The notes under the pieces were generated by a model. That model ran no database searches. It was not told the DNA's origin and worked only from the letters and a program-made list of their open reading frames with translations. Source: an uncultured Flavobacterium sp. (GTDB lineage Bacteria > Bacteroidota > Bacteroidia > Flavobacteriales > Flavobacteriaceae). From it: a stretch of DNA of 64,000 bases. A program made the translations under genes and the position numbers. Location: the NCBI GenBank assembly GCA_937773775.1, contig CALJVL010000046.1, positions 1 through 64,000 on the forward strand. Reading direction: 5' to 3'. Positions 29,617-38,724 of this stretch are shown piece after piece; the stretch's first letter is position 1, and every line of letters begins with the position of its first letter.

Positions 29617-30063
29617 ATGAATCAAGTTAAAGAGAATAACACGGTTAAAGTACATTACACTGGAAAGCTATCTGATGGACAAGTTTTTGACAGTTCTGAA
29701 GGAAAAGAACCGTTAGAATTTACTCTAGGACAAGGTCGTTTAATTCCAGGTTTTGAAAAAGGCTTAATGGATATGAAATTGAATGAGAAAAAAACGGTTA
29801 CAATTGCCAAAGAAGAGGCATATGGTGAAGTAAATCAAGATTTGATACAAGAAGTACAAAAAAGTGAGCTTCCACAAGAAATCACTCCTGAAGTTGGAAT
29901 GGGACTTGTTTCAAAATCTTCTGATGGACAAGAAATGAACTTGCAGGTGATTGAAGTTAGAGAAGAGAGCATTGTTTTAGACGGAAATCATCCTTTAGCC
30001 GGAAAAGATTTAACTTTTGATCTTGAAGTGGTAGAAATTAAAGATACAGTGGTAACTGAGTAA
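29617..30063 (+). CDS. FKBP-type peptidyl-prolyl isomerase (SlyD-like)
   Basis: 148 residues. The FKBP core is split in the SlyD manner: VKVHYTGKLSDGQVFDSSEG and LGQGRLIPGFEKGLMDMKL, then an inserted flap domain with EEAYGEVNQDLIQEV, then DGNHPLAGKDLTFDLEVVEI. It has no signal peptide and lacks the His-rich metal tail of E. coli SlyD. It acts as a cytoplasmic prolyl isomerase and chaperone. Single-gene unit with a strong terminator downstream. Confidence 0.93.
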   Translation: MNQVKENNTVKVHYTGKLSDGQVFDSSEGKEPLEFTLGQGRLIPGFEKGLMDMKLNEKKTVTIAKEEAYGEVNQDLIQEVQKSELPQEITPEVGMGLVSKSSDGQEMNLQVIEVREESIVLDGNHPLAGKDLTFDLEVVEIKDTVVTE

Positions 30064-30083
30064 CATTGTTTACCTACTTATTG

Positions 30084-30121
30084 AAAAGACCTGACAGCAA
30101 TTGCTGTTAGGTCTTTTTTTT
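30084..30121. terminator. bidirectional rho-independent terminator
   Basis: AAAAGACCTGACAGCAA (from 30084) pairs with TTGCTGTTAGGTCTTTT, giving a 17-bp stem with one mismatch and T runs on both strands. It lies between the convergent FKBP and Lrp genes and can serve both. Confidence 0.9.
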
Positions 30122-30131
30122 ATACAAAAGC

Positions 30132-30554
30132 TTAATTCCCTTTTTTTAAATCTGATAAAATCAAGTGTGTAGTAGGCTCCCCATATACCAAAAGTCGGTC
30201 TATGAATTGCTGCAGGTGCAATTGATCTACTAAAACTACCTTCATAATAATATTTTGAGGTCCGGTGATCCTAAAGACTTCGGTGATTTCAGGAAAATCT
30301 GTCAACTGATCACAAAATAGCTGCAGTTTACCACTAAAAAGTTTGAACAAAATAAAAACTTCCAAACCAAAACCCAATTCTTGGTTATTCAGCTGCACTT
30401 TATACCCGCGTATTACTGCTGTGTCTTCTAATTTTTGAATGCGTTCTCTTACTGAAGAAGGTGAAAGTCCAATTTGCTTTCCAATTTCCACATAAGAAGC
30501 TCTTGAGTTTATTTCAAGTTGCGCTATTATTTTTAAATCTATCGTATCGACCAT
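30132..30554 (-). CDS. Lrp/AsnC family transcriptional regulator
   Basis: 140 residues from ATG 30554 (MVDTIDLKIIAQLEINSRAS); a start 21 bases earlier is possible but the family begins here. Helix-turn-helix YVEIGKQIGLSPSSVRERIQ (about residues 21-40) is followed by an RAM ligand domain. It probably senses an amino acid. It is divergent from a TauE/SafE exporter gene 105 bp away, which is the likeliest target, along with its own promoter. Confidence 0.92.
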   Translation of the reverse strand: MVDTIDLKIIAQLEINSRASYVEIGKQIGLSPSSVRERIQKLEDTAVIRGYKVQLNNQELGFGLEVFILFKLFSGKLQLFCDQLTDFPEITEVFRITGPQNIIMKVVLVDQLHLQQFIDRLLVYGEPTTHLILSDLKKGN

Positions 30555-30658
30555 CAAAAAAGTATTAAACTTCAAAAATACATTTTTATAACGGTAAAAA
30601 GAGATTTTATCGATGGAATAAATTTCAGCAATAGTCTAGCTAATGGTACTTTTGATTT

Positions 30659-31378
30659 ATGGATATGAGTTTATTACTACTTATAATTGGAATTTTTGCT
30701 GGTTTCTTTATTCAGACCATAATAGGTTTTGGTGGAGCCTTAATCGCTTTGCCTTTCTTGCTGTGCGTCATGCCTTTACCTCAAGCAGTATCCTATATTT
30801 CTATTTTTTATATGATCTCCGCTCCTATTTATGTCTATAAGGAATGGGAACATATTGACAAGAGCTTGATAAAGAAAATTGCCCTTTCCTCTTTTTTTGG
30901 AGTGCTTGTGGGTATTCTCGTTTTGATGTATGGAAAACCGCTGATTTTAAAGAAAGCTTTGGGGATTTTTATCATCCTGTTTGTATTAAATAGTTTGAGA
31001 GTCAAAAAGAAATCATTGCTATTTAAAAAGATGAAACACTTTTTTGGTTTTTTGGGCGGTTTTTTCTCGGGAGTCTTTTCCACAGGAGGGCCTTTGTATG
31101 TAATGATAGTTCAAAACGAAACTGCAGACGTAAAGACTTTTAGAGCAACCATGTTTGCGGCTTTAGGACTGGTAACTCTAATGCGAATACCAGTATTAAT
31201 TGCTGGAGGGTTAATGACGATGTCTGAAGTTTACAATTCCCTTTATGTTTTACCTTTTTTTATACTGGCTTTGTTTTTAGGAAAAAAAGTTTATTTAAAA
31301 CTCAATGAGGCATTGGTTAAAAAAGTCATTTTAGTGCTGCTATTTATATCCGGACTCACGCTGGCTTTTGATATATAA
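30659..31378 (+). CDS. TauE/SafE family sulfite exporter-like membrane protein
   Basis: 239 residues, about eight hydrophobic segments. The N-terminal repeat GIFAGFFIQTIIGFGGALIA and the second-half repeat FFGFLGGFFSGVFSTGGPLY are the family's inverted-repeat hallmark. Members export sulfite, sulfoacetate or other organic anions. The divergent Lrp-type regulator suggests control by an amino acid or sulfur compound, which is inference. Confidence 0.9.
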   Translation: MDMSLLLLIIGIFAGFFIQTIIGFGGALIALPFLLCVMPLPQAVSYISIFYMISAPIYVYKEWEHIDKSLIKKIALSSFFGVLVGILVLMYGKPLILKKALGIFIILFVLNSLRVKKKSLLFKKMKHFFGFLGGFFSGVFSTGGPLYVMIVQNETADVKTFRATMFAALGLVTLMRIPVLIAGGLMTMSEVYNSLYVLPFFILALFLGKKVYLKLNEALVKKVILVLLFISGLTLAFDI

Positions 31379-31464
31379 TTATTTTTTTATTATGGTACAG
31401 GAACTTTTCGCTTCAGCCAGTCTACTCTATCAGCAATAATGGCAGCTAAAACAGAACTCTATTT

Positions 31465-31923
31465 TTACCTCTGTCCGATATTGTTTATTTCTATCCAATA
31501 GTCGTCAGGGTCTTGAAAGTATATTTGTTTAATGCCGTCTGCTCTTTTAGTGATGGTAGCAGCTGTCCCTAGCCAATCCGAATAATTAATTTTTAAAAGT
31601 TCAAGCCGTTTGATAAAGCTGTCAAAATTGGGTGTTGACAAGCTAAGATGTATTGCTTTATTGACTATAAATGGGTCTTTCAATGTCGAAATAAGATGTA
31701 ATTCTTTAGCTTCTCCCAAGGATAGCCAACGAATTCCTTCTACTTTTGTTCGGTTTGTAATTTCATTAAGATCCAATACTTTTTTGTAAAAATCAATAGA
31801 ACGATCTAGGTTTTTTACCGAAAGTGCTAAATGGTTAAAAGTAAAATTAACTGAAGTTGTATCCTGTGATTGAACAAAAGAGCTAAATGAAAGCGCAATT
31901 ATTAAAACTATTATTTTTCTCAT
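31465..31923 (-). CDS. exported VOC (glyoxalase/bleomycin resistance) family protein
   Basis: 152 residues. A signal peptide is clear (MRKIIVLIIALSFSSFVQSQ), then a single VOC fold: FNHLALSVKNLDRSIDFYKK, ELHLIST and YFQDPDDYWIEINN. His in the first strand and Glu in the last could bind a metal. Periplasmic location is unusual for this family but common in Bacteroidota. Substrate unknown. Confidence 0.87.
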   Translation of the reverse strand: MRKIIVLIIALSFSSFVQSQDTTSVNFTFNHLALSVKNLDRSIDFYKKVLDLNEITNRTKVEGIRWLSLGEAKELHLISTLKDPFIVNKAIHLSLSTPNFDSFIKRLELLKINYSDWLGTAATITKRADGIKQIYFQDPDDYWIEINNIGQR

Positions 31924-32055
31924 AAAAATCTAATTTAAAATAGTAGATATATATTTTTATATAATCAATTACAATTTGCTCAAAAGTAGTTAAACAACTC
32001 AATACTAGAGCTCTTTCCATAAATTAAGATGGTACATGAACTATTTCCTTCAATA

Positions 32056-33306
32056 TTATTGAGTACTTAATGCATCCTTCGTCTTGATGTACATGGGCTC
32101 ATCATCATGCTTGTTAAGTAAAGTATTTGCAGCTATCAAACCATAACAAAGACTACCTTTCGCACCTACACCATTCATTCCTCCTATAACAACAAGACTA
32201 TTGTCAATTTTATTCTTGACAGCTGTCACTACTGGGATTTTTGATGCTGTTAGTGAATACACACAAGAGTGGCCATGAACATATTCAATATCTTCTTTCT
32301 TTAGAGAAATATTTATTGCTTTTAAGTACTGATACAACTCTTCTCCAGACCATTCTATATTTTCAGCAGACGGCTTTATACCCCAACATTCATCCATGTT
32401 TTCAATACTATTATACACAGCGTGACCGCCTGTTTTAAAAATAGGAGAACCATCATCGTCAATACTGTCAATCATTGCATAGAACATATTGCCATATTGA
32501 TAAAATAAGGGTACCGACAAACGTATTGTTTCTTTCTCTTGATCAGTAAATGTTTTATAAGTAGCTTTTTTAATCTTAAAAAAAGCAGAAAATACACGAA
32601 CAGGGCTTATAAGCTTATCAAAAGAAGGTGCAATTTTCGTCAGTAATTTTCCGGTATAGGGACCTGCTGCTATAACTAGTTTTTCTGTCTGAAATGTTTT
32701 ACTTTTTTGGGTGTTAGAGTCGATTGTTTCAATCTCGTAGAAACTGCCTTTTTGGGAGATACTAATAATGGTCTGACTGAACAAAATTTCATTATTATGG
32801 TGCTTAATCGCTTTATGAAGTTTGGATATCAATACTTTGGGTTTGATCATTCCTGTATAATCTCGATATTCCCTAATTACGGTATCAGAGTTTTGAAGGT
32901 TCATTCCAAATACTTCCGATATGTTTTTAGCGGTTGCGACTTTATAGTTGTCCTGTTGTTTTGGGTGGCACAAAGCTTTGATTTCGTCTGTTCCAGTATC
33001 GTCAAAAATGTAGGTTACGGGATTGGTTACATAAATATCTTCCATACTGTGCAGCGCATCATTTTCGATTGTATTAAGAAATGAGATTAATCGCTTTGCT
33101 TCGGACACGGTCTTGTTGTGAATAAAAGAAAAAATATCCTCCTCCGGTCCTAGAGAACGAGAAATGCGCGACTCTCCATAGCTTGAGCCATAGGTGTAAA
33201 CGGGACCTTGCTGCTCAATCAATAGTACTTTTTCTCCATATTGCGAGAGCTGCCAAGCTGCAGAACTCCCCATTAATCCTCCTCCGATTATGATAATTTT
33301 TTCCAT
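32056..33306 (-). CDS. FAD-dependent amine oxidase, monomeric sarcosine oxidase type
   Basis: 416 residues. FAD motif IIIIGGGLMGSSAAWQLSQYG is followed by the family-specific GSSYGESRISRSLG. The C-terminal GGMNGVGAKGSLCYGLIAAN region corresponds to the flavin-contact loop; whether its Cys is the covalent flavin attachment site is not certain. Relatives oxidise N-methylated or small secondary amines. It stands alone with 200 bp upstream free of genes. Confidence 0.87.
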   Translation of the reverse strand: MEKIIIIGGGLMGSSAAWQLSQYGEKVLLIEQQGPVYTYGSSYGESRISRSLGPEEDIFSFIHNKTVSEAKRLISFLNTIENDALHSMEDIYVTNPVTYIFDDTGTDEIKALCHPKQQDNYKVATAKNISEVFGMNLQNSDTVIREYRDYTGMIKPKVLISKLHKAIKHHNNEILFSQTIISISQKGSFYEIETIDSNTQKSKTFQTEKLVIAAGPYTGKLLTKIAPSFDKLISPVRVFSAFFKIKKATYKTFTDQEKETIRLSVPLFYQYGNMFYAMIDSIDDDGSPIFKTGGHAVYNSIENMDECWGIKPSAENIEWSGEELYQYLKAINISLKKEDIEYVHGHSCVYSLTASKIPVVTAVKNKIDNSLVVIGGMNGVGAKGSLCYGLIAANTLLNKHDDEPMYIKTKDALSTQ

Positions 33307-33507
33307 AAATTTTAAATGTCATTTTTGTTGCAGATCAAGTCAGTTTTATTCACGCCTTTCAGTAATGGTATTAAAGCTTGGCTACTTTGCGATGTACTTA
33401 ACTAAGGAAGCCTTTACTTTTTATTAACGACTAATTCTTTAACTATAAAACTAACTTTAAATTAAGCTTAAACCCGCCAAATCGCCAAATCGATTTTAGC
33501 ACAAGTA

Positions 33508-34908
33508 TTATTTTGTTTGTGTTTGTACCCACTTCAAAATTTCTGTCAAAGCTGTTGGTGAAAATGTTTGTTCTATTGTTGCATATTCGTCAGGCGAACC
33601 TGTTTTGCATTCTTGAAATAAATGATTTAGGTTTGGCAATTCTTTTATTGTTACTTTTTTATTTCCAGCTTTTGCCAATGCTTCTTTTATTGCTTCCAAA
33701 TTTTCTTTTGGTGGAACTTGTAAATCTTTCTCTCCATTAATTGCTAAAACAGGACATTTTACTTTCTCCAATGCTGGTCTAGGATTGTATTTAATAAAAT
33801 ATTGCATCCACGGATTTGCAATTTGTTTGACTTGCAATTTTACAAAATCGTCATCACTCATTCCTTGCGGTTTTCCAGCGTTTGGATTATCTACTAAGCT
33901 TTGTTTTATAAAATTAGTTAAGTCAATATTAAGTTGCTCCATACTGTTTGACTTATTTACAATTTCAAATGCTTTTCTATTTGTTAATTCGGTTTTTTGT
34001 AAATCTTCTTCACTGACTCCAGAAGCTTTTCCAATTAATTTCTGTTGCAGTAAAAGTATTTGGTCCCCTTGTATTCCTGTACCCGCCAATAAAACGATAA
34101 AAGCCACGTCTTTTGATTTGCTGGCGACCATTGGTGCAATTAATCCACCTTCACTGTGCCCAATTAAACCAATTTTCTTTTTATTTATTTCTTTTCTTGT
34201 TTTTAAATATTCTATTGCACTTTCTACATCTGTTGCAAAGTCGGCAGAAGTTGCAGTTTTAAAATCTCCTTGTGATAATCCAGTTCCTCTGTCGTCATAA
34301 CGTAAAACTGCAATTCCATTTTTCGTTAAATAATCTGATAAAACAAGAAATGGTTTGTGTCCCAGTAATTCCTCATCTCTGTTTTTTGGCCCACTTCCAC
34401 TTATTAAAATTGCAACAGGAAAAACTCCGTCTTTTTTTGGCAATGTCAATGTTCCTGATAAATTTATCCTTGCTTTACTATTTTCAAAAGTTACGTCCTC
34501 TGAATAATAAGGGTATGGCTTTATTGGTTCTTGTGGTCTTACAAGTTTTTCTTTTTCAATTACTTCTTTTGATAAGTTCATCGCAAAGGATTGTCCAGCT
34601 TGTTTGAAAGTGCCAACTATAATGTTGTCTTTGCCTAATGCTCCTACATATACAATTCTTGCATTTTCGATTGTGATTGTCAAAATTGAGTTTTCAAAAC
34701 TTGTAGTTGTAGTTGGAATTCCTTTTGCTCCTTGGTCTGGACTATCCATTGTTGAGCTTACACCTTTATCCGTTTTAGTAACATTAAATACAAGCCTTAA
34801 TTGTGTTCCTTGCACTTTTAATACTCCATTCCACTGTCCTGTAATGTCTTGTGCTATTAAAGTAATTGAAGATAATAGTGAAATCAGTAAAATCGAAAAT
34901 GTTCTCAT
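33508..34908 (-). CDS. secreted alpha/beta hydrolase (S9-like)
   Basis: 466 residues. Signal peptide (MRTFSILLISLLSSITLIAQ), an N-terminal beta-rich domain (about 20-130), then an alpha/beta hydrolase: LISGSGPKNRDEE oxyanion region, RYDDRGTGLS, nucleophile elbow GHSEGGLIAP (Ser), acid in GEKDLQVP (Asp) and His in LNHLFQ. The triad is complete. Similar proteins are annotated as serine aminopeptidase-like or esterase; the substrate is open. Confidence 0.9.
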   Translation of the reverse strand: MRTFSILLISLLSSITLIAQDITGQWNGVLKVQGTQLRLVFNVTKTDKGVSSTMDSPDQGAKGIPTTTTSFENSILTITIENARIVYVGALGKDNIIVGTFKQAGQSFAMNLSKEVIEKEKLVRPQEPIKPYPYYSEDVTFENSKARINLSGTLTLPKKDGVFPVAILISGSGPKNRDEELLGHKPFLVLSDYLTKNGIAVLRYDDRGTGLSQGDFKTATSADFATDVESAIEYLKTRKEINKKKIGLIGHSEGGLIAPMVASKSKDVAFIVLLAGTGIQGDQILLLQQKLIGKASGVSEEDLQKTELTNRKAFEIVNKSNSMEQLNIDLTNFIKQSLVDNPNAGKPQGMSDDDFVKLQVKQIANPWMQYFIKYNPRPALEKVKCPVLAINGEKDLQVPPKENLEAIKEALAKAGNKKVTIKELPNLNHLFQECKTGSPDEYATIEQTFSPTALTEILKWVQTQTK

Positions 34909-35269
34909 ATTAATTTGTTGTTTTTTAATTGCTTTTTGAGTTGTATCTGAAAATGAGCAAGGCGAAATAGCATAATATTCAGTAAGTTTTGCTTTTGATA
35001 GTCAGACATCTTTCTCCATGGCGAATAGCTCCTTCCTCGCTATAACTTTGATTGTTGAATTGTTTTCTTTGCCCAGTTTTACTTGCGAAGTCAGGAGACT
35101 TAGCAGACAGGGTTTTTTCTTTTGTAAATAAACACAAAATGAAAAAAGAAATAAGAATAAGTCACATTTTTATTTTCATAATTAATTTCGCTTTCTCGAC
35201 CTAAGCCAGTGTTTAGCCATTAATACACTACTCTTAAAAAGAGTCAACAACAAAAAAATAAAATAAAAC
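34909..35269. other. intergenic region at left edge of accessory island
   Basis: 361 bp with no supported gene. It has short self-complementary blocks, for example ACTCTTAAAAAGAGT near 35230 and AAGTCAGGAGACTT near 35092. The boundary between core genes and the cassette-like region lies about here. Confidence 0.45.
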
Positions 35270-35404
35270 CTATATTACAATAAAAAAAAGTCCTAGGTAT
35301 ACATTATTCAAATTTTTCTTTAAGTCTTTTTTAATTAAAAGATGGTATAAAAGCCAACCAATATAGGCGATTACTAAGCCAATCACCATTACAACTCTTG
35401 ACAT
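35270..35404 (-). CDS. small hydrophobic protein, 44 residues
   Basis: ATG 35404 to TAG 35270: begins MSRVVMVIGLVIAYIGWLLY, one strong membrane segment, followed by a Lys-rich stretch (LIKKDLKKNLNN) and a hydrophobic tail. It is too short for most gene finders. The composition and charge pattern look like a real single-span membrane protein, possibly cut short, since a T8 run lies near its end. Function unknown. Confidence 0.4.
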   Translation of the reverse strand: MSRVVMVIGLVIAYIGWLLYHLLIKKDLKKNLNNVYLGLFFIVI

Positions 35405-35630
35405 AATTTATTTATTTTTTGTTTTATACAATTAATCTCTAGTTGTCTAATATGTCACTAATTTCCTTATTTTTTTTGAATAACCCCTAACTTTTCGCCA
35501 CTTTGAGATGGCTGGAAGTTCGTAAACGTTCAATTTTCGATTTAACGAAATCTTGATGCGAAACGTTAATTCCATTAAACTTTAGCTAGCTAAAAGCAGC
35601 TGCTAGCCGTCCAGTTTTTCAATTTCGTTA

Positions 35631-36017
35631 TTATTTCGTCCAATTCATTATTTGGTTTTTAAAACCTTCAAGTTTTATAAGGTAAAAACCTGAAAACAAA
35701 ATAATCCAAGTGATAAATACTAAAAACAATACAATTAGATTTATTCCATTTTCTGTATTTTCAGAGTACAAACAAATAAATCCTAGTAAAATCAGACCGA
35801 CAAAATTATAGATAAAAGCATTTTTTAAACTCATTGTAATAATTCCGGTTAAAAAATTCCACCCAATAAGTTTATCTTTAATAATTATTTTATTCGGCAC
35901 TTCAAATTCAATTGTAACTTGTTGAGCAAGTTCCAATTTTACAAAAATTGAATTATCTTTTTCCGAGTAACTGTAATCATATTTATCTAGAAAGTTTAAC
36001 ACTTTTTCTTTTTCCAT
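35631..36017 (-). CDS. hypothetical membrane protein
   Basis: 128 residues starting MEKEKVLNFLDKYDYSYSEK. The first 60 residues are soluble and charged; two hydrophobic segments follow (about 65-85 and 92-112). No family recognised. It lies 3 bp from the next gene (36021-36209), so the two form a small operon in the accessory region. Confidence 0.65.
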   Translation of the reverse strand: MEKEKVLNFLDKYDYSYSEKDNSIFVKLELAQQVTIEFEVPNKIIIKDKLIGWNFLTGIITMSLKNAFIYNFVGLILLGFICLYSENTENGINLIVLFLVFITWIILFSGFYLIKLEGFKNQIMNWTK

Positions 36018-36020
36018 TTT

Positions 36021-36209
36021 CTATTTATGTTCTTCTCGATTATTTAAATCTCTAATATTTATTATCATTCCAATCATCAATAATAAGTTAGATACAATTC
36101 CCCAATAATTTCCGTTTTGCAAGTTCTTAAAATCTAAATTATAAGTGTTTATTATCAGTAGTATTATACTTACAAATAATAACAAGTGTGCTAATTTTAG
36201 TTTGTTCAT
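36021..36209 (-). CDS. hypothetical small membrane protein
   Basis: 62 residues from ATG 36209 (MNKLKLAHLLLFVSIILLII); the open frame extends to 36251 but that part approaches the palindrome at 36244. Two hydrophobic segments and a charged tail. Cotranscribed with the 128-residue membrane protein. Function unknown; a pair of small membrane proteins in a cassette-like island could be immunity, toxin or stress genes, but nothing in the sequence shows this. Confidence 0.55.
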   Translation of the reverse strand: MNKLKLAHLLLFVSIILLIINTYNLDFKNLQNGNYWGIVSNLLLMIGMIINIRDLNNREEHK

Positions 36210-36243
36210 TTTAATTAATTTAAATTTTTTCGTTCTGCCTAAA

Positions 36244-36386
36244 TAACGCACAGCACACCGCAGCTATACTCGGTTTTGGGATTAAATCTTGAGTTTTCTT
36301 TAGTTAATAATTTTTATTCCAAGTAACAAACCATGATTAAATTAAGCCGAATACCCAAATCCAGGAAAACAGCTGGTTGTGCGTAG
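36244..36386 (-). repeat. cassette-boundary palindrome, copy a
   Basis: Begins TAACGCACA and ends TGTGCGTAG. Inner arms also pair: CAGCTATACTCGGTTTTGGG on the left with CCCAAATCCAGGAAAACAGC on the right. The core holds TTAAATTAAGCC, shared with copy b. It lies 7 bp after the stop of the PAP2 gene (minus strand) and 34 bp before the start of the next gene, as attC sites do in gene cassettes. Confidence 0.55.
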
Positions 36387-36393
36387 TTCTTGA

Positions 36394-37143
36394 TTAAAAA
36401 CTCATTGACATTCCTATTCCTAAATTTTTTCCATTATAGACTGGTATAATTACACCATTCGCTTTTTTATTGCCACTGAATATATTTCGTTTCATCCATG
36501 GATGAATCCAATATGCAATTTTTGTACTTAGTATACCTATTCCAGCTCCAGCCGCAACATCCGTTAACCAATGTCTGTCATTATACATCCTGAAAAAACC
36601 AGTTCCTGCTGCAACAGCATAACCGGAAATACCATACCAAATTGATTCATCTTTGTATTCCTGAAATAAAAATTCTGCTCCCATAAAAGCAGTTGCTGTA
36701 TGACCTGAAGGAAAAGAATTATTGGAAGTCCCATCTGGTCTTTCAACATTTCCGGTGTTTTTTATGACATTAACTGTCGCACCCATAATTATGTATGCAG
36801 TTCCCAATATAATTGTTCTGTCTTTAAAATTATTTTTTCCTTTTATTCCTGTTGTATTCAATGCGTAAACTGAAAGAAAAGGAGCATATTGTGAAATATC
36901 GTCAATCGTAAATTTCTTATCAATATGCTCATTTAATTCGTTTTTTATATCTGAATTTATACCTTTTAATGTGTTACTTTCCAGACCAATGATTCCGTAT
37001 CCAATTAATACTGTTGGCATTATTAAACTTTTGTATTTAAATTTAGTATTGTTATGTATTTGTAAACTGTCAACAGTTTTATTTTGACCACATAAATTTA
37101 AGGTCAAGATTAAAGCAATAAATAAGAAATTATTTTTTTTCAT
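36394..37143 (-). CDS. PAP2-family phosphatase, exported
   Basis: 249 residues. N-terminal signal peptide or anchor (MKKNNFLFIALILTLNLCGQ). The phosphatase signature is complete: NVERPDGT (KxxxxxxRP), NSFPSGHTA (PSGH) and RMYNDRHWLTDV (SRxxxxxHxxxD). Members remove phosphate from lipids such as phosphatidic acid or undecaprenyl pyrophosphate, facing the periplasm. Flanked on both sides by palindromes a and b, like a one-gene cassette. Confidence 0.88.
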   Translation of the reverse strand: MKKNNFLFIALILTLNLCGQNKTVDSLQIHNNTKFKYKSLIMPTVLIGYGIIGLESNTLKGINSDIKNELNEHIDKKFTIDDISQYAPFLSVYALNTTGIKGKNNFKDRTIILGTAYIIMGATVNVIKNTGNVERPDGTSNNSFPSGHTATAFMGAEFLFQEYKDESIWYGISGYAVAAGTGFFRMYNDRHWLTDVAAGAGIGILSTKIAYWIHPWMKRNIFSGNKKANGVIIPVYNGKNLGIGMSMSF

Positions 37144-37165
37144 TGGTTTTCTACAGAATTACACA

Positions 37166-37294
37166 TAACGTTCCCTTGCTACAAGAGGTTTGGGGTTAAA
37201 TTAAGCCTTATTTTCGGATTTGCCTAAACATCCCAAATACAAAACCATTTTCCCATTAAGCCAATTGCCCAAATCTCTTGTGGGCAAGTGTTAG
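37166..37294 (-). repeat. cassette-boundary palindrome, copy b
   Basis: Left arm starts TAACGTTCCCTTGC and continues ACAAGAGGTTTGGG; right arm CCCAAATCTCTTGTGGGCAA ends GTGTTAG. The arms pair over about 20 bp. The inner core (TTTTCGGATT, CCCAAATACAAAAC, CCATTAAGCCAA) is shared with copy c, whose arms are of different sequence but also self-complementary. It sits 10 bp after the AlbA_2 gene stop and 22 bp before the PAP2 start. Confidence 0.65.
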
Positions 37295-37304
37295 TGGCTG
37301 GCTT

Positions 37305-38567
37305 TTATCTTTCAATATAATCTAAATAGGTAATAGAATCCCGAAATAAGTAATTACCGTTTCCTTTTTCGAATGGATAATGTTTTTCGAAAATTTCGAA
37401 TTGTTTTAGCTTTACATATTCTTTATCATATTGTCCTTTTTCAAGTGAAAATACAGATTCTAATATTCTTTTAGCATTTTCTTCATCGCCAATTTCGAAA
37501 GGTATTTTATTTTGTAAAAAATGTAAAGATTCAGTTCTTGAAGGACCGTTTTTACTCAAATTACCTAATGAGAATTTATTTTTATTTTTGCTTTGTTTAA
37601 CATCATTTTCTATTCTATGAATGTAAGACTTCCGGATTGCCCCTGCAATTTTTGTGTTTTCTAAAAATTTTTTACCTTGTTCGAGATTAAAATTCATTCG
37701 TTTGAATAAGAAGTAAAATGGATATGAAGAAGTATTTCTTTGACAAGCAAATCTCAATAGTTCTTCAGCTCTGAAATCCTGTTTGTTTAATAAAAATTCT
37801 TTATATAAATCTTCTTCATATAAAACTGTAGATTTTTTTATAACTCTGGCTAACTCTGGAATATATCCAATTATCTTTACAGCTGGCTGTCCATCTTCTT
37901 GAATAGAATATCTATCAATAATTTTAATCTGTTTTAGTAATTCTTCATCTAATAGGAAAGTATTATTATCACTTATAATTTCCCCACTTTGCGAATTTAA
38001 TAAATGTGTATTTTCAATACCAATTTTTCCAATATTATCAAGTAATTTTAGCCATTTATTTGATTCTTCATCTTTTACATCTTGAATTAATTTTATTAAA
38101 TCTCCTGCTTTTATTTTAGTAGTTTTAGCACTATAGCGGAAATAAATATCTGAAGAATTTGTTTTTGAAGTGTCTTTAGTACAAATAATTGGTCTCGTTT
38201 TACTTTTTGCAGAGTATAATATTCCAATAGTTAGCCCTTTGTGATCAAACGTTCTTCTTTCAAACTGAATATAAGGTGTAAAAACTTCATTGATATAGTT
38301 TGTAATGTCAGCATCGTCAATATCTTCAAAATTATTTACTCCAATTATTTTATGAGGTTTGTTTTCAATTCCGAAAAATAATGCACCACCATTATTATTT
38401 GCAAAAGCTGCTAAAGATTTACAATAAGTTGCCCTTGATGATTCTGTTTGCCAATCAAAGACGCTTTTAAATTCAATGCAATATGATTCTCTTCTTTTAA
38501 TGATGTTATTTACATCAGCAACTGCAAAAAAATCATTTAACCATTCATCAGTTAATATATCTGTCAT
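37305..38567 (-). CDS. AlbA_2 / Schlafen-like ATP-binding domain protein
   Basis: 420 residues. The N-terminal AlbA_2 domain (about 20-155) shows ESYCIEFKSVFDWQ, SLAAFANNNGGALFFGIENK and IYFRYSAKTTKIKA. The C-terminal 250 residues are mixed helical with no recognised domain. AlbA_2 proteins are often found in mobile and defence loci, and act as putative nucleases or regulators. Located in the cassette-like region between palindromes b and d. Confidence 0.8.
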   Translation of the reverse strand: MTDILTDEWLNDFFAVADVNNIIKRRESYCIEFKSVFDWQTESSRATYCKSLAAFANNNGGALFFGIENKPHKIIGVNNFEDIDDADITNYINEVFTPYIQFERRTFDHKGLTIGILYSAKSKTRPIICTKDTSKTNSSDIYFRYSAKTTKIKAGDLIKLIQDVKDEESNKWLKLLDNIGKIGIENTHLLNSQSGEIISDNNTFLLDEELLKQIKIIDRYSIQEDGQPAVKIIGYIPELARVIKKSTVLYEEDLYKEFLLNKQDFRAEELLRFACQRNTSSYPFYFLFKRMNFNLEQGKKFLENTKIAGAIRKSYIHRIENDVKQSKNKNKFSLGNLSKNGPSRTESLHFLQNKIPFEIGDEENAKRILESVFSLEKGQYDKEYVKLKQFEIFEKHYPFEKGNGNYLFRDSITYLDYIER

Positions 38568-38591
38568 TTTAAATGTTTTATGGTTAGCTTA

Positions 38592-38627
38592 CCACTTAAC
38601 TATTGCCAAACGCTTATTAGTGAGTGG
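38592..38627. repeat. short inverted repeat, possible cassette boundary d
   Basis: CCACTTAACTA at 38592-38602 and TTAGTGAGTGG at 38617-38627 pair with one mismatch. It is shorter than copies a-c and lacks their core, but carries the same CTAA/TTAG and GTGG words. It lies just upstream of the AlbA_2 gene. Confidence 0.35.
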
Positions 38628-38724
38628 CATTTTCTTTTTCTTCCATTTTTGAAATCTCAATATTAAGCTTACGCTTTTTAACCGAATTTAAAAGTAAAGT
38701 TTGATGATTAGTTATTATAAAAGT

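Noticed and set aside
33513-34939. Several plus-strand frames over the secreted hydrolase
   Set aside because: They are shadows of a complete hydrolase with signal peptide and triad.
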